Source: Sarcomyxa edulis
Taxonomy: Eukaryota; Basidiomycota; Agaricomycetes; Agaricales; Mycenaceae
Direction of reading: 5' to 3'
DNA length: 64,000 bases
Assembly: GCA_009761415.1 (NCBI GenBank)
Contig: QUOL01000007.1
Location: 1,550,001-1,614,000, forward strand
Each line of letters opens with the position of its first letter. Position 1 is the first letter of the stretch. The notes beneath the pieces were generated by a model. That model was not told the origin of the DNA. It searched no databases and was given only the letters and a program-made list of their open reading frames with translations. The translations under genes and the position numbers were made by a program. Shown piece after piece: positions 25,546 to 37,308 of the stretch.

Positions 25546-26808
25546 ATGCTACCTTCTCGCCCTTCTCCTCGTACTGGCGGGCTCCCCAGCGGTCCCCGTT
25601 CGCGTTCGATTGGTCGATCGAGACAGGATGAATATACCAGTCGTTACGATCAATCCAATACCCCTTCAACATCCTCTCGTCAAGTTCGCCCTCAGAAGTC
25701 TATTGCTTCTATCTCAAATCCTCGCGACCGTTCTCGTTCTCGTCCCCCTCCTCTGCCAGAATCGCGTCAGTCGCAAACTCGAAACAACGATCGTCCGGAG
25801 CAACCAAAAACTTATCGCAGATCAGATGAATCATACTCTTCTGTCACATCTGCTGGGTCGTCGCTTCTTGATAGGATGAGGGTTGGGACTGGATATGCTT
25901 CATCACGGACTAGCTTTGAGGACGACGAACCTGCGTACAAAACGGCCCGCAGGTCTGAAGACCGTGGACGCTCACTTAGAGACAGAAGGCTCGAGAAACT
26001 ACCCCAGCCTAGAGGCACGCTTTTCACCTTGTAGTCACCAAAACGCGTTGCTCACTCCTTCCACAGATGAGACTTTTGATGGAGAACCCAACTCTGCAAC
26101 AGGTGAAGGGCATGGATACACAATCTGGAGTCGTGTAGCAACCGCTGCTAGTACTCTCACTGTTAGTGTCAGCAAGGCGTGGGCAACAAATATAGGTACA
26201 TATGCTGGTGAAGGTATGTAACCAGCATTGCTCCCGAGTCGCACATCTCTGAGGTAAATTCCACAGATACACCTCCTGGTCAAGAGTCACGTCTTCTGCG
26301 TGCCATGAAGGCTTATCACCTTGAGAAAGCCCGCGACCCAACCGATCTTCCCTCCTGGCTATTTGAAGCTCATGAACGTCGTGCAGCCCCACGTGCCCGA
26401 GAGCAAAGTCGTCGTCGTCGCGACGAGGACGAATATGAAGTAATCGAGACACCTTCGGCTGAACCCCCTAAGGCACGTGGTCTACGAGACATTTACGCTT
26501 CAGCCGCTGCCAAAGTTCCCCCGCCCCCCAAGTCAGAGCAATCTACTCCCCGCCGCTACGGCAATGATGGAGCCGGGGCGCCTTCGAAAGCTACGGATCG
26601 TTTGAAAGCCTTGCGCGACGCGAAACGTAATGCTAACGCCGGGTCAAGTCGGTTTGACGATGAGCGCTCTGTGAGGAGCAGCATTACGAGCAGCAGGGAT
26701 GTCCGTACGGATGACCGTCGCGAATATCGTCCATCCGGTGAAAGTGAGCGACGTGCACCACGCGTCGGGTTGCCATCGGCGCCTAGGGCACGACCTGGGA
26801 GAATCTAA
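25546..26808 (+). CDS. Mso1-like protein with Sec1-binding region (putative exocytosis factor)
   Basis: The N-terminal half is disordered, rich in Arg/Ser/Pro. The centre holds a conserved-looking block: TIWSRVATAASTLTVSVSKAW then, across an intron, TPPGQESRLLRAMKAYHLEKA..PTDLPSWLFEAHERR. I recall this block from basidiomycete proteins annotated with the Mso1 Sec1-binding region; Mso1 helps Sec1 and SNAREs in vesicle fusion. The tail is again Arg/Asp/Ser-rich and basic. The ATG at 25546 and TAA at 26806-26808 are clear. The first intron is uncertain: a GC donor at 26015 or a GT donor at 25964 both keep frame with the acceptor at 26066. The second intron is about 26216-26266. Functional assignment is moderate. 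Confidence 0.6.
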
Positions 26809-27803
26809 CCAGTGAGTGGAGACCAATAATCGTTGATCTGATGGCCTCAACGAGGGTGATGGGATGCCACTACTCCGGATAAGTCCTTGCCATTTCTTTA
26901 TGTTCAACTATTTCTGTACTGTCACCAGATTGGGATAAGTCTTATCATTATTCATTGTATTCGGCACCATAGGCAACGAAACGCATATGAGGCCAAGCCG
27001 GAGTGTTGTATTATGCCAACAGAAATAGCTAGCAAGGTGATTGGTGATTGGGCGTATGTCTTGAACTTTTTATAGCGATTCGATGAACAGAAGGTCGGAT
27101 GCATGACAACGGACTCACATCGATTATTGGGTCAGTCAACCCGAGCTGGCCGTCGATGCAACGAGAATGATTCTGCATGCAAGTAAAACAGGCGATTGTC
27201 ACAGACATACTGGCCCTCAGACCATGCAAGCACTCCATCAGAGTTCATCTTGCGTCCATCTTTGATTCGATTTCCGGGCCACACAGCCCAAATCCAATTT
27301 TAAAGTGGAGAGGAAGTATTGCGGTGTACTCGGTAGGAAACAAATGATCCAATCACAGTACGAAATCCCTTGCGAACATGTTGGCAGACATCGACCGACC
27401 ATTACCGGAGGCTTACCACAGTTTTGGTTGGACATATCAAGGTCCTGATCGTTGTTTCTAGGGACTTTTTTTTGATCTCCGCGTGATGGCCATAGGCTCC
27501 CCCAATAAAACCCTTCGCTCTTGGCTGGTCTACTCACCCCCTTCTTTCCACGACTTTTCTTTCCTCTCCCTTTTCGCTCTTCGTTTTCTCTTATCCTAGT
27601 CGTGTGGATCATCGACTAGCCTAACCTTCGTTCACTCGAGGTATGTCTTACTGGTTCCTCAAAATGTCTTGTAATTCACTCCTTCCCCAGATCACCCTCT
27701 TTGATAGAGATTCCAATCAGCAACACTCCTGGGAGGTTCATATTAGTTTTCAGTCCTACGACAGTCACTCTCTCTTCACGGTCCAATACTTTCTAATTCT
27801 ACA
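26809..27803. promoter_or_regulatory. Long upstream region of the cupredoxin gene
   Basis: 995 bp with no convincing gene. The proximal part looks like a strong fungal promoter: an A/T-rich TATA-like CAATAAAACC at about 27503-27512, then a CT-rich tract (about 27530-27600) that often marks the start site of highly expressed fungal genes. The ORF at 27238-27612 on the minus strand is the complement of this CT tract (Lys/Arg/Glu-rich) and was not called. Confidence 0.5.
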
Positions 27804-29480
27804 ATGGTCTATTTCGCACCACTTATCGGCGCTGCCGCCCTTTTCTCGGGTTTCGTTTCCGCTGCACCCATGCCAGACAGTGCCATCGGTGATGAAGTTG
27901 CTGTTTCCGCCCCAAACGGTGTCATCCTCTCTGACACTGCCGCTCTTGCTGCGTGAGTTTGATGTAAATCTAACTGTCAAGATTTGATGCTTAACCATCA
28001 TTGCATCTCTTCCAGTCAAACTGCCTACGCAGGGAGCGGTTCTTCCTCTGCATCGGCTGCTGTAGTAACCAGCGGCAGCTCGTCATATGGCTCGTCCTCG
28101 TCTTACGGCTCGTCTGGTTCTTCATACGGCTCGTCGGGCTCTTCTTACGGCTCGTCGGGATCTTCCTATGGATCTTCGGGTTCCTCCTACGGCTCCAGCT
28201 CTGATAGCAACTCTGTGATGGATGACTCGTCCTCCGTTTCCTCGATGATGGACGATTCTTCTACGATGATGGACTCTTCTACTTCGACTGCGTCGGCAGA
28301 GAGCTCCTACTCTACCCCATCATACGGATCTGGAACGAGCAACTGGGGTGGATCGGGTTACAACGATTGTGTTAACCGTAAGCAGAATTGTTCATCAGTA
28401 CATATTTCACAAACCGACTGCAACTTTATTCGTAGAATGTGTCGCACAATTCGGTAGCGCTGGCTCTTCGTACACGCCTCCTACCACTACCACCGACAGT
28501 GAGGGAAGCACTGGAACCGGCGCAACCTGGACCGTCATCGTCGCCCCAACACAGGGTGTCCTCCGTTACATCCCCTTCGCCCTGAACGCATCTGTTGGAG
28601 ACACCGTCAAGTTCATGTGGGGTGCCAACAACCACACGGTCACCAAATCGTCTGAACTCACGCCATGCAACAAGTCCGGTGACGCTCCTTTCGCTTCCGG
28701 CACTCAAAACAAGGACTTCATCTGTCGGTATTTCTCCTTTCGTCTGGTATTCATGTGCTAATGTCCGCCTATAGTCACGCAAGTTGTCAACGACACCAAC
28801 CCATTGTTCTACTACTGCGGTACTCCCGGTCACTGCCCCAAGGGTATGTTCGGTATGATGTACGTTGTCTGTCTTCTATGTCTTTTGCGATACGTGATTC
28901 ACATCGTTTCGCAGCAACCCTCCCAGCGCTCTTAACAACCCCACTTCCGTTTCCGGTCAAATGAGTGCCATGGTCGCCAACGTACGTATTCGCCATCTTG
29001 TTAGCTCTTCTTCGATTGACCCTATATTTTTAACAGAGCTCCGACATGGCCGCTATGGCTTCCTGGTCGTCCATGCAGACTGCTAACAACACTCAGGCCG
29101 CCAGCTGGGGTGGAAGCATTGATCTTGCCAGCCTCCCTACCTGGTCTCACTCTCTCGTTGCCCAGAACGTCCTCTTCATGCGCACTTTCCTCGCTGCCAA
29201 CCCCGAGACATTGGACACCACCGGCAAAGTCGATCTCAGTGCTGCTGGAACCAACCCATTGATGATCCCTCAAGATATCACTGCTGCTCTTAACAACGCT
29301 GGTTCCACCACCTCTCCTGCCACCACCAGCGCTGCCGGATCTGGCTCCGCTTCCTCGACACCTGCCTCCAGCTCCGCTGCAGCAGCTTCCTCCACCACAG
29401 CCAACGGTGCCAGCTCCATGGCATCGCCGAAGATCTTCGTTGGTCTCATGGTCGCTCTTGCCACCATCTTCGTTCTGTAA
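27804..29480 (+). CDS. GPI-anchored extracellular cupredoxin (plastocyanin-like, serine-rich)
   Basis: Secreted blue-copper-like protein probably tethered to the wall or membrane. The ATG at 27804 starts a signal peptide (VYFAPLIGAAALFSGFVSAA, cut near APMP). A low-complexity stretch follows with five or more SSYGSSG repeats and Met/Asp/Ser runs (28060-28310). The cupredoxin domain (about 28500-28860) has TWTVIVAPTQGVLRY, ASVGDTVKFMWGANNHTV and VVNDTNPLFYYCGTPGHCPKGM. His (NNHTV), Cys (YYC), His (GHC) and Met (KGM) give a full type-1 copper site. After DMAAMASWSSMQT comes a Ser/Ala/Thr-rich stalk and a C-terminal hydrophobic GPI signal ending ALATIFVL, TAA at 29478-29480. Five introns or more. 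Such proteins are common in wood- and litter-rotting fungi; the role is not known. Confidence 0.88.
28078..28205 (+). repeat. Coding tandem repeat (SSYGSSG units)
   Basis: Imperfect repeats of 21 bases, each about TCGTCTGGTTCTTCATACGG, encode repeated Ser-Ser-Tyr-Gly-Ser-Ser-Gly in the cupredoxin precursor. Seven or so Tyr residues occur at even spacing. Copy number is likely to vary between strains because of the direct DNA repetition. Confidence 0.8.
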
Positions 29481-30178
29481 ATAAACGATTATGAAAGGGT
29501 AGTGGATAAGATTTGGGGAACCCACAATGTGATCACGGACAATGGACTATTTGAAAAGGCCGTATTATAATATGCGTACGCAGGTGATGGACCAACATAC
29601 CTAGTAGAGTTAATTTGTTTTCCCGTTTTGTTCATGATTTCTAGGACTTTTACTTTTCCTCTTTTTTGTGCTTGCTTGTGATCTCTTCCTTTACTTTACG
29701 CTTACGCCACATTCACTGAGCGTCATGGAGTAGGTAGTCGCTTGGATGCAATACAGGTTTGACACCTTTGGGCCTGCATTACAATGCTTGGATCGTTCTG
29801 CAAGAGTCATACTTTTTGGTTTGTTGTGCTGCCCTATACATGTCTATCTGAATACCTCACTTCAGAAAGTGATCCACCTTTCGAAGGACAATGTAACATT
29901 CCAGCAGATAAACGTACGCGTTGCAGGTGCACGATCATAACCGACGGGCCTTTTGGATGTGTGACCCACAATCGCGACTGCCTCATTGCCCGAAACGAAC
30001 TCTATTCGTCGACATGGACAGCAATATTCATAACGAAAACGATGTCCAAGTTGAAACGTGATGATTCGGATCTCAGTAGCATATGAACGGGATGTATCAG
30101 TCGATGTGTAACGTACAAAATGTTCCCTGTCCATCTTGTCAACAGTCGATGCGTCCAAAACGAAGATAACATGATTGA
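29481..30178. other. Convergent 3' region, cupredoxin / NEPRO-like gene
   Basis: 698 bp between convergent stop codons. T-rich stretches near 29615-29680 could be 3' end signals for the cupredoxin mRNA. No supported gene: open frames at 29746-30086 overlap one another in different frames. Confidence 0.4.
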
Positions 30179-31500
30179 TCATCCAAATATATCGTCGATT
30201 TCATCCCTTGGTTTCTTCTTCTTCTTGGTTTTCTTTTGGCCAATTGCAGTCTCTACGCTAGGTCTCTTTGTGCTAGTCTTGTCAGATTGCATAGCAGGCA
30301 TTTTACGCTCCACGATTGTCCGGGCTGATGATAATGATTAGACCGTCAGTCTGATGGCTTGGAAAACGACGTACCAATAGGCTCTGCACTCAAGACGACA
30401 TGGAGGAAGTCCTCGTCAGCAACTGTGGGAACAGGATCAACTTCGTCTTCCTTGCAGAATGGAGCTAGTACTGGCAGGGAAGTTCGTATATCTGTGCTTC
30501 CAGCTAGTAGTGATGGACGAGGTACAGAGCTTCCAAGGTCTTCATGTTCTGCGAGTTCGACCTTGGGTAATACCGAATCAAGCTCGACTCTGGAGGGAGC
30601 TAAAGGATCCTTGATACGAGGCAAGCCTTGGGGACTGAGATGTAGTTTCTCGGCTTGAGCGGGCTATAACATGTTGTTTGAGTCATTACTACGACAAGTG
30701 AGATGTAGTCTGTACGACACTCACATTCAATATGTGAACTATTCGGCGAGAAGCAGACCATGTCAAGTGCAGCGATTCCAGCATTTCAGGTATCAGAACG
30801 TCCATCCTCGAAGCGATAGCTGCAAACGTCAAAACTAGTTGAATGAAGGCTCCGGATTGCATCGCTAGAGCAAAAGACCTGCTAATGAGTCAGGAATCTA
30901 TTATGGTGCAGGACATGGTTTCATCTTACCGGTAAGCCTCCACCAAACGTTCATGCATCTAAATGTTGCGTGAATATAAAGACAAAAGGGATGCATATGA
31001 TCGTACTTTCGCTACGAGAGTCGAACATGCAGATACCCTCTCCACGACGAAACAGATGTAGTCTGGGTGAGGAAAACAAGTCCAAGGGCCTTTAAGCAGT
31101 TTCGGACTACGTGAGAGGTAACGTTCAGCGGAACGTCCTTTCGAGTGAGACGAAACACCCTTCACTTCTTCTGTGTGCCATCACCAAAGAATGAATAGTG
31201 AAGATGTTCCACAATATCAGGAATGCCCATCTCAGTCACTCGATCGCCATATCTTCTAATTTCAGTTACTCGCTTCCAGAAAAGAGCTGGTCGGTGTTGA
31301 TTCTTGCCCTTGTAGTAGAGTCGCCTCAAAATTTGCAGTTCGTCTTGAAAGGAGACAAAGACGGTGTGTAGGCGGCGCAAGGAGAGTTTGATATCCTTGA
31401 GAGAGGAGTTTATTGGAGAGAACGATGAAGACTCGAGTGAAGTCCTCGGAGACGGAGACGACGGAGGAACGACGCGACGACGCCTAACACTCGAGCTCAT
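30179..31500 (-). CDS. NEPRO/DUF4477-like nucleolar protein (possible RNase MRP-associated)
   Basis: The ATG at 31500 opens a Ser/Arg/Pro-rich leader, then the block LQILRRLYYKGKNQHRPALF followed by WKRVTEIRRYGDRV, which resembles the N-terminal NEPRO domain (K-N-K/G-N-Q-H-R core). A 47-bp intron (donor in SFFG, acceptor before RSAERY) leads to SPKLLKGPWTCFPHPDYICF and VVERVSACSTLV, then small exons (MHERLVEAYR; AMQSGAFIQLVLTFAAIASRM). The last exon is basic and ends KKKKKPRDEIDDIFG with a TGA at 30179-30181, a tail style frequent in nucleolar proteins. Human NEPRO and its fungal relatives are linked to ribosomal RNA processing and RNase MRP. Family call from motif memory; function inferred. 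Divergent from AP-1 beta by 187 bp. Confidence 0.6.
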
Positions 31501-31687
31501 CGGATACCACAGCGACGAAAGTGTCACAACGCGCTCGTCTGCCTGAGTGGTCACGTCACACACCCCCACCCATTATCTACTGGCAACACTTTAGTCCCTG
31601 AAGCCTGTCCTGAGCCTTCACTGGTACTCTAATACACATTCAACATTCTGCGTTGATACACTTCACGAACCTGGGACGAATCGTGCC
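31501..31687. promoter_or_regulatory. Bidirectional promoter, NEPRO-like gene / AP-1 beta
   Basis: 187 bp between divergent ATGs. No TATA box stands out; GTCAC and CACCC words are present at 31550-31575. Confidence 0.35.
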
Positions 31688-34334
31688 ATGGCAGCACCGG
31701 GACAAGATGCCAAATTCTTCCAGCGCGGAAAGATTGAGGTCTGCCTCGGCACAGTTCATAGTACATGTACCAGTCTTCCTCACGCAAGCTCAAATCTCTA
31801 GGAATTCCGCGCTGAACTGCAGGCGGCTGAAACGAAAGACAAGAAGTTCGTCAAACGAAAGACAGTGCTGAAGAAAGTCGTAGCAAATATCACAATGGGC
31901 AATGACAGTTGGTACACGTTCTCTCTATTGAACGCCCTGCTGAAGACTTATGACTCGTATCTAGTGTCGCCGTTATTCACTGATGTTGTACAATGCCTGG
32001 GCACTCCTCTCCTTGAAATCAAGAAGAGTAAGCGAATCTCACGTCCACCTCAAACATTGAGTTCTTACTACCGTTTTAGTGGTCTATCTATTCCTTGTCA
32101 GTTACGGACGATCAAAGCCAGACCAGATACACCTTGTCATTCCGAACTTCTTGCAGGTTCGTCCGTATCCGTGGATCCCACCATTTGTTTTCTAAGATCA
32201 CGCAGGACTGCAATGACCGAAACCCTCTCATTCGTGCATTAGCAATCCGCACTATGTCTTACATCACGATTCCTGTGGTAACAGATGCCCTCACGGAAAA
32301 CCTGCGACACTGCCTGAAGGACAGAGATCCATACGTCCGCAAGACAGCTGCGATATGTGTTGCGAAATTATATAGTGCCGACCCCAGGCGAGCTGAGAAG
32401 GGAGGGTTCGTAGAAATGCTCAGAGATTTGATGCTCGACAGCAACGCCACTGTCGTCTCAAATGCAGTCGCTGCATTGTCAGAAATCGGTGACCGACACG
32501 ATGGTGTCATCTTCAAGTTGAACTTGACCACGACCAATAAACTTCTCGCCGCCCTGGGTGAAAGTTCTGAGTGAGCTGATTTGTTCTTCGTGTCCTGATC
32601 TTAACTGACCAACTCAGGTGGGGTCAAATATATATCCTAGACTCTCTTCTGCGTTACGTTCCCGAAAAGCATGAAGATGCTGAAGTCATAGCAGAGAGAA
32701 TCATTGTACAACTGCAACACGCCAATTCCGCGGTAGTTCTCACCACTATCAAGGCGCTACTTTATTTCATGAACTATATGGAAAATCGTCGTCTCATAGA
32801 TTATGTCTGCAAGAAGATGGGACCACCTCTAGGTATAATATTCATCGTTCTTGTAGTGAATAGCTGTACTGAGTATCATCTCAAACAGTGACTTTACTAT
32901 CTTCTGGACCAGAAGTCCAATACGTCGCACTGCGCAACATCCTCTTGATTATTCAAAGGAGGCCGGCTGTTCTCAAGAATGACGTCAAAGTCTTCTTTTG
33001 CAAATACAACGATCCTATCTACGTCAAGCTAGCCAAGCTCGAAATAATGTATCGATTAGCTCGAGCAGAGAATGCCTCAGAGGTGTTAGCCGAGCTTCAA
33101 GAGCAAGTTACAACTCTTCCTGATGTCCGAATCCAAAAGTCTGATTACTAGAATCCTACTAGGTATGCTTCAGAAGTCGACCTCGATTTCGTTCGAAAGG
33201 CGGTCCGGTCGATCGGTCGTCTTGCTATCAAAGTGGAAGCCGCAGCGGACAACTGCATCCAGGCATTACTCAGTCTCATCGAGACCAAGGTGTCGTATGT
33301 AGTTCAGGAAGCGGTCATCGTCATCAAAGACATCTTCCGGCGGTACCCAGGCAAATATGAAGGCATAATCCCAACACTTTGCGAGAATCTCGACTTACTG
33401 GACGAGCCGGAAGCAAAGGCAGCCATGATATGGATCCTCGGACAATTTGCGAACAGAATTGACAACGCGGACGAGCTCCTCGATGATCTGCTATATACGT
33501 TCCTGGAAGAGAGTGTGGAGGTATGTCGTTTTTCTGAGCTGCTCAACCTTGATATCAATCAGCCTTGCGCAGGTCCAACTTGCTCTATTGACTGCGTCGG
33601 TGAAACTGTTCATCTACAAAGCCCAGTCGGATACAACGAAAGAACTGGTCCACAAAGTTCTGAAATGGGCTACCGAAGAAGTTGATAATCCGGACCTGCG
33701 AGATCGAGGGTTCATGTACTGGCGAATGCTAGCCGTCAACCCCACCGTGGCTGGTGAAATTGTTTTAGCTGAAAAGCCTGCTATCACTACGGACTCGGAT
33801 CGCATGGATAGAGGAGCACTTGATCAACTCTTGTTGCATACGGGGACGCTAGCCAGTATATACCACAAGAATCCTGAGGTTAGTCGCCCTTACTCCATCG
33901 TAATCTCCTACCTAACTCACGGGATATGTCAGACATTCATTCGGAATGCAACTGGAAAAGCTCTTGTGGATAGCCCGGCTCTCAACGCACATTCACGCGC
34001 TGTTCTCGTCTCTCTGCCTCGAATGCAACTTCCTGGTGCCCCTGCGATACATGTCGCTGGCCCTGGGCCTGCGGAACCCATTGTATCATCTATACCCCCT
34101 AGTCCTCTAGTGAAACCTTCATTAGCAGTCCCACCCGTGACTCGTGGTGCTGATTCACCGTCTGTGGAATCCGATGAAGTTGCTGAAGACGCCGATGCTG
34201 ACGATGAACCGAGGGGAGCAGGTGATCCTTACTCTGATCTCGATGGTGCGTTTGGGAACTACCTCGCAGACCAGCCACGGCCAATAACGGCGGGTAATCG
34301 AGCTCATGGGGATGAGGATGATCTACTGTTTTGA
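31688..34334 (+). CDS. AP-1 adaptor complex beta subunit (beta-adaptin)
   Basis: Large subunit of the clathrin adaptor AP-1 acting at the trans-Golgi and endosomes. The ATG at 31688 gives [12 protein letters not shown], then EFRAELQ and [20 protein letters not shown], the beta-adaptin N-terminus. Core helices continue with [107 protein letters not shown] and [15 protein letters not shown]. The hinge ends in an acidic Asp/Glu-rich tail (DPYSDLDG...DEDDLLF) and a TGA at 34332-34334. There is no C-terminal appendage domain, as in some fungal beta-1 subunits; DLDG/DDLLF could be clathrin- or accessory-binding motifs. Ten or so introns, all in frame where checked. About 710 residues. Confidence 0.93.
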
Positions 34335-34448
34335 TACCATATAAGAGCTGTAATATTTCTAATCCATCTTCCGTATACATGGAACTCGCCCGCTAAGATT
34401 ATGTTCTCAAGATGTAGTTTACAAACGTGTCGTATGATGAATGTCGTT

Positions 34449-35516
34449 TCATTTCGTGAAAGCAGCTTGCACTTTATCGGCCATCTGTGTAAAACCGCCT
34501 TTTGGTCGTAAAGAATTATAGTGCTGAAGATTCTTTGTATGAGTAGGAAGCCGAGTATGAAGGGGCATGCACTGACCTCTCCAAGGCCATACATCCTTCG
34601 ATGATAGCTGATTTTGACTGCCCGTTTATCGGTCGAATCGCCTGCATTGGGGGCCCCAACAGGATTATGCACTACGACAGGAGGAGATCCGGCTTGCACA
34701 ACATGTATCGGTACGTTGTATGCTCGACTCAAGGCTAGTATTTCAGGTTCACCACCCCATACAGCCGTGTCTCGGATGGATAGACAGTATTGTTCGAATT
34801 CTCTGTGGGTCATGAGGCCAGAGTCTAAAGCGCCCACGCCGTCTTCGCCACCGGCCGATGGGAGGAAGGGTATAAAGTCGTCCGGGTGAGTATATATGTA
34901 ATCAGAGGCGGCGGTTCGGACTGCAACGTATGTAGCTTGTTCCGGTGGTATGATTTTGAGAATGGCAAGTTGATCGGCAACGGCAGAGAATAAGCAATGG
35001 CCATCCGGGTTGATCTATTGATAAGGGATCCATTTGAGTACACAAAGCCAAGCCAGCAAGGGAAAAGAAGGAGCCTTTCACCTCATGAAGGTATACACCC
35101 AGCTCGTTACAGATTCGGTCGATAGTATCCTCTTCGTCTTTTGCTTCCTTCTGCAGTCTAGCATCCGCGGCAGGGTCATCTGGGGAATGATTTTGCGCTA
35201 AAGCAGCAGCTTTTCTTGCCTATAGGTGTGTTTATCAAGCAGCTACTCTCCAAAAGAGAACAAGCGATCGACTAACCTGTCGTGCTTTGAATCGACTTTT
35301 TGCATCCTGCCTTCCTGTGGTCTCGATGGTATCGGCTTGGGTATTGAGCTGCATCTGATTGAGGACAGCAGCCGATTCCGACTGAACTGTAGTATCTCGG
35401 GAGTCAAGTTGAGCAACCAGCTCATTCATGAGATCGTCATCGTCAGAATTCATGGGCTCTAAGGGAGGTGTGGGCGACAACTTCTTTTGAAGCTTTTTTC
35501 GTTTTGACCCGGCCAT
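34449..35516 (-). CDS. OTU-domain deubiquitinase (OTU2/OTUD6 type)
   Basis: Cysteine protease of the OTU class, related to yeast Otu2 and human OTUD6, which act on ribosome-linked ubiquitin. The ATG at 35516 starts a basic leader (AGSKRKKLQKKL), then a Gln/Asp-rich helical part and SRFKARQ...KAAALAQ. The OTU domain (35110-34450) has the catalytic NPDGHCLFSAVADQ (Asp-Gly-His-Cys), YVAVRTAASDYI, YCLSIRDTAVWGGEPEILAL, then the active-site His in EHYNSL. It ends AAFTK with a TGA at 34449-34451. The open frame upstream of 35516 has no ATG of better fit. Convergent with AP-1 beta (114 bp), divergent from the aldo/keto reductase (151 bp). Confidence 0.9.
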
Positions 35517-35667
35517 TGGAGTGGAGGTGTGGTGTTGGTGGAGAGAGTGTGAGATGATCGCGGCCAACTTCATGACCGTATAAAACCAGATTAGATTAGA
35601 TTAGATCTCTCAAGTCACTGGCAGCGGCGAAAGAGCGCTATCAAGTTTCAACTTGCTCTCATCCATC
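35517..35667. promoter_or_regulatory. Bidirectional promoter with TATA box and GATTA repeat
   Basis: The 151-bp gap holds a TATAAAA at 35579-35585, 83 bp before the aldo/keto reductase ATG on the plus strand. Right after it is a short GATTA triplicate (about 35589-35604). The OTU gene side has no TATA box. Confidence 0.55.
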
Positions 35668-37008
<1,341 letters not shown>

Positions 37009-37308
37009 GAATATAAGGTTGAACAAAGAGGGTATGTAAGTGACGGTAGAGCTGTTGTAAACAAGTTGTAAATCACGAATGTAAAAGATATTTCGAGACC
37101 GATCATATCCTGCAGATCAGCTGCCTGCTAGATAACTTCGACTCGAATTTCCTGTCTCTAACGTTCAACAGCTCTCTCTCACTCACTACAGAAATTCGTC
37201 TACTCGACTGGACTAATCCGTACTTCTATCAAGACTAGTACGTCGACACCCCCCGGAATTCATATCTCAGCGGATTAGTACTCCTTGCTCCATCCTGACT
37301 TTCCGGAC
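37009..37308. other. Intergenic, AKR to ARM-repeat gene (tandem)
   Basis: 300 bp. Pyrimidine-rich TCTCTCTCACTCACT at about 37172-37186 upstream of the next ATG; no TATA box or gene seen. Confidence 0.35.

Noticed and set aside
29022..29525. Minus-strand Gly/Ser/Arg-rich ORF of 167 codons
   Set aside because: It is the complement of the Ser/Ala/Thr-rich cupredoxin stalk.
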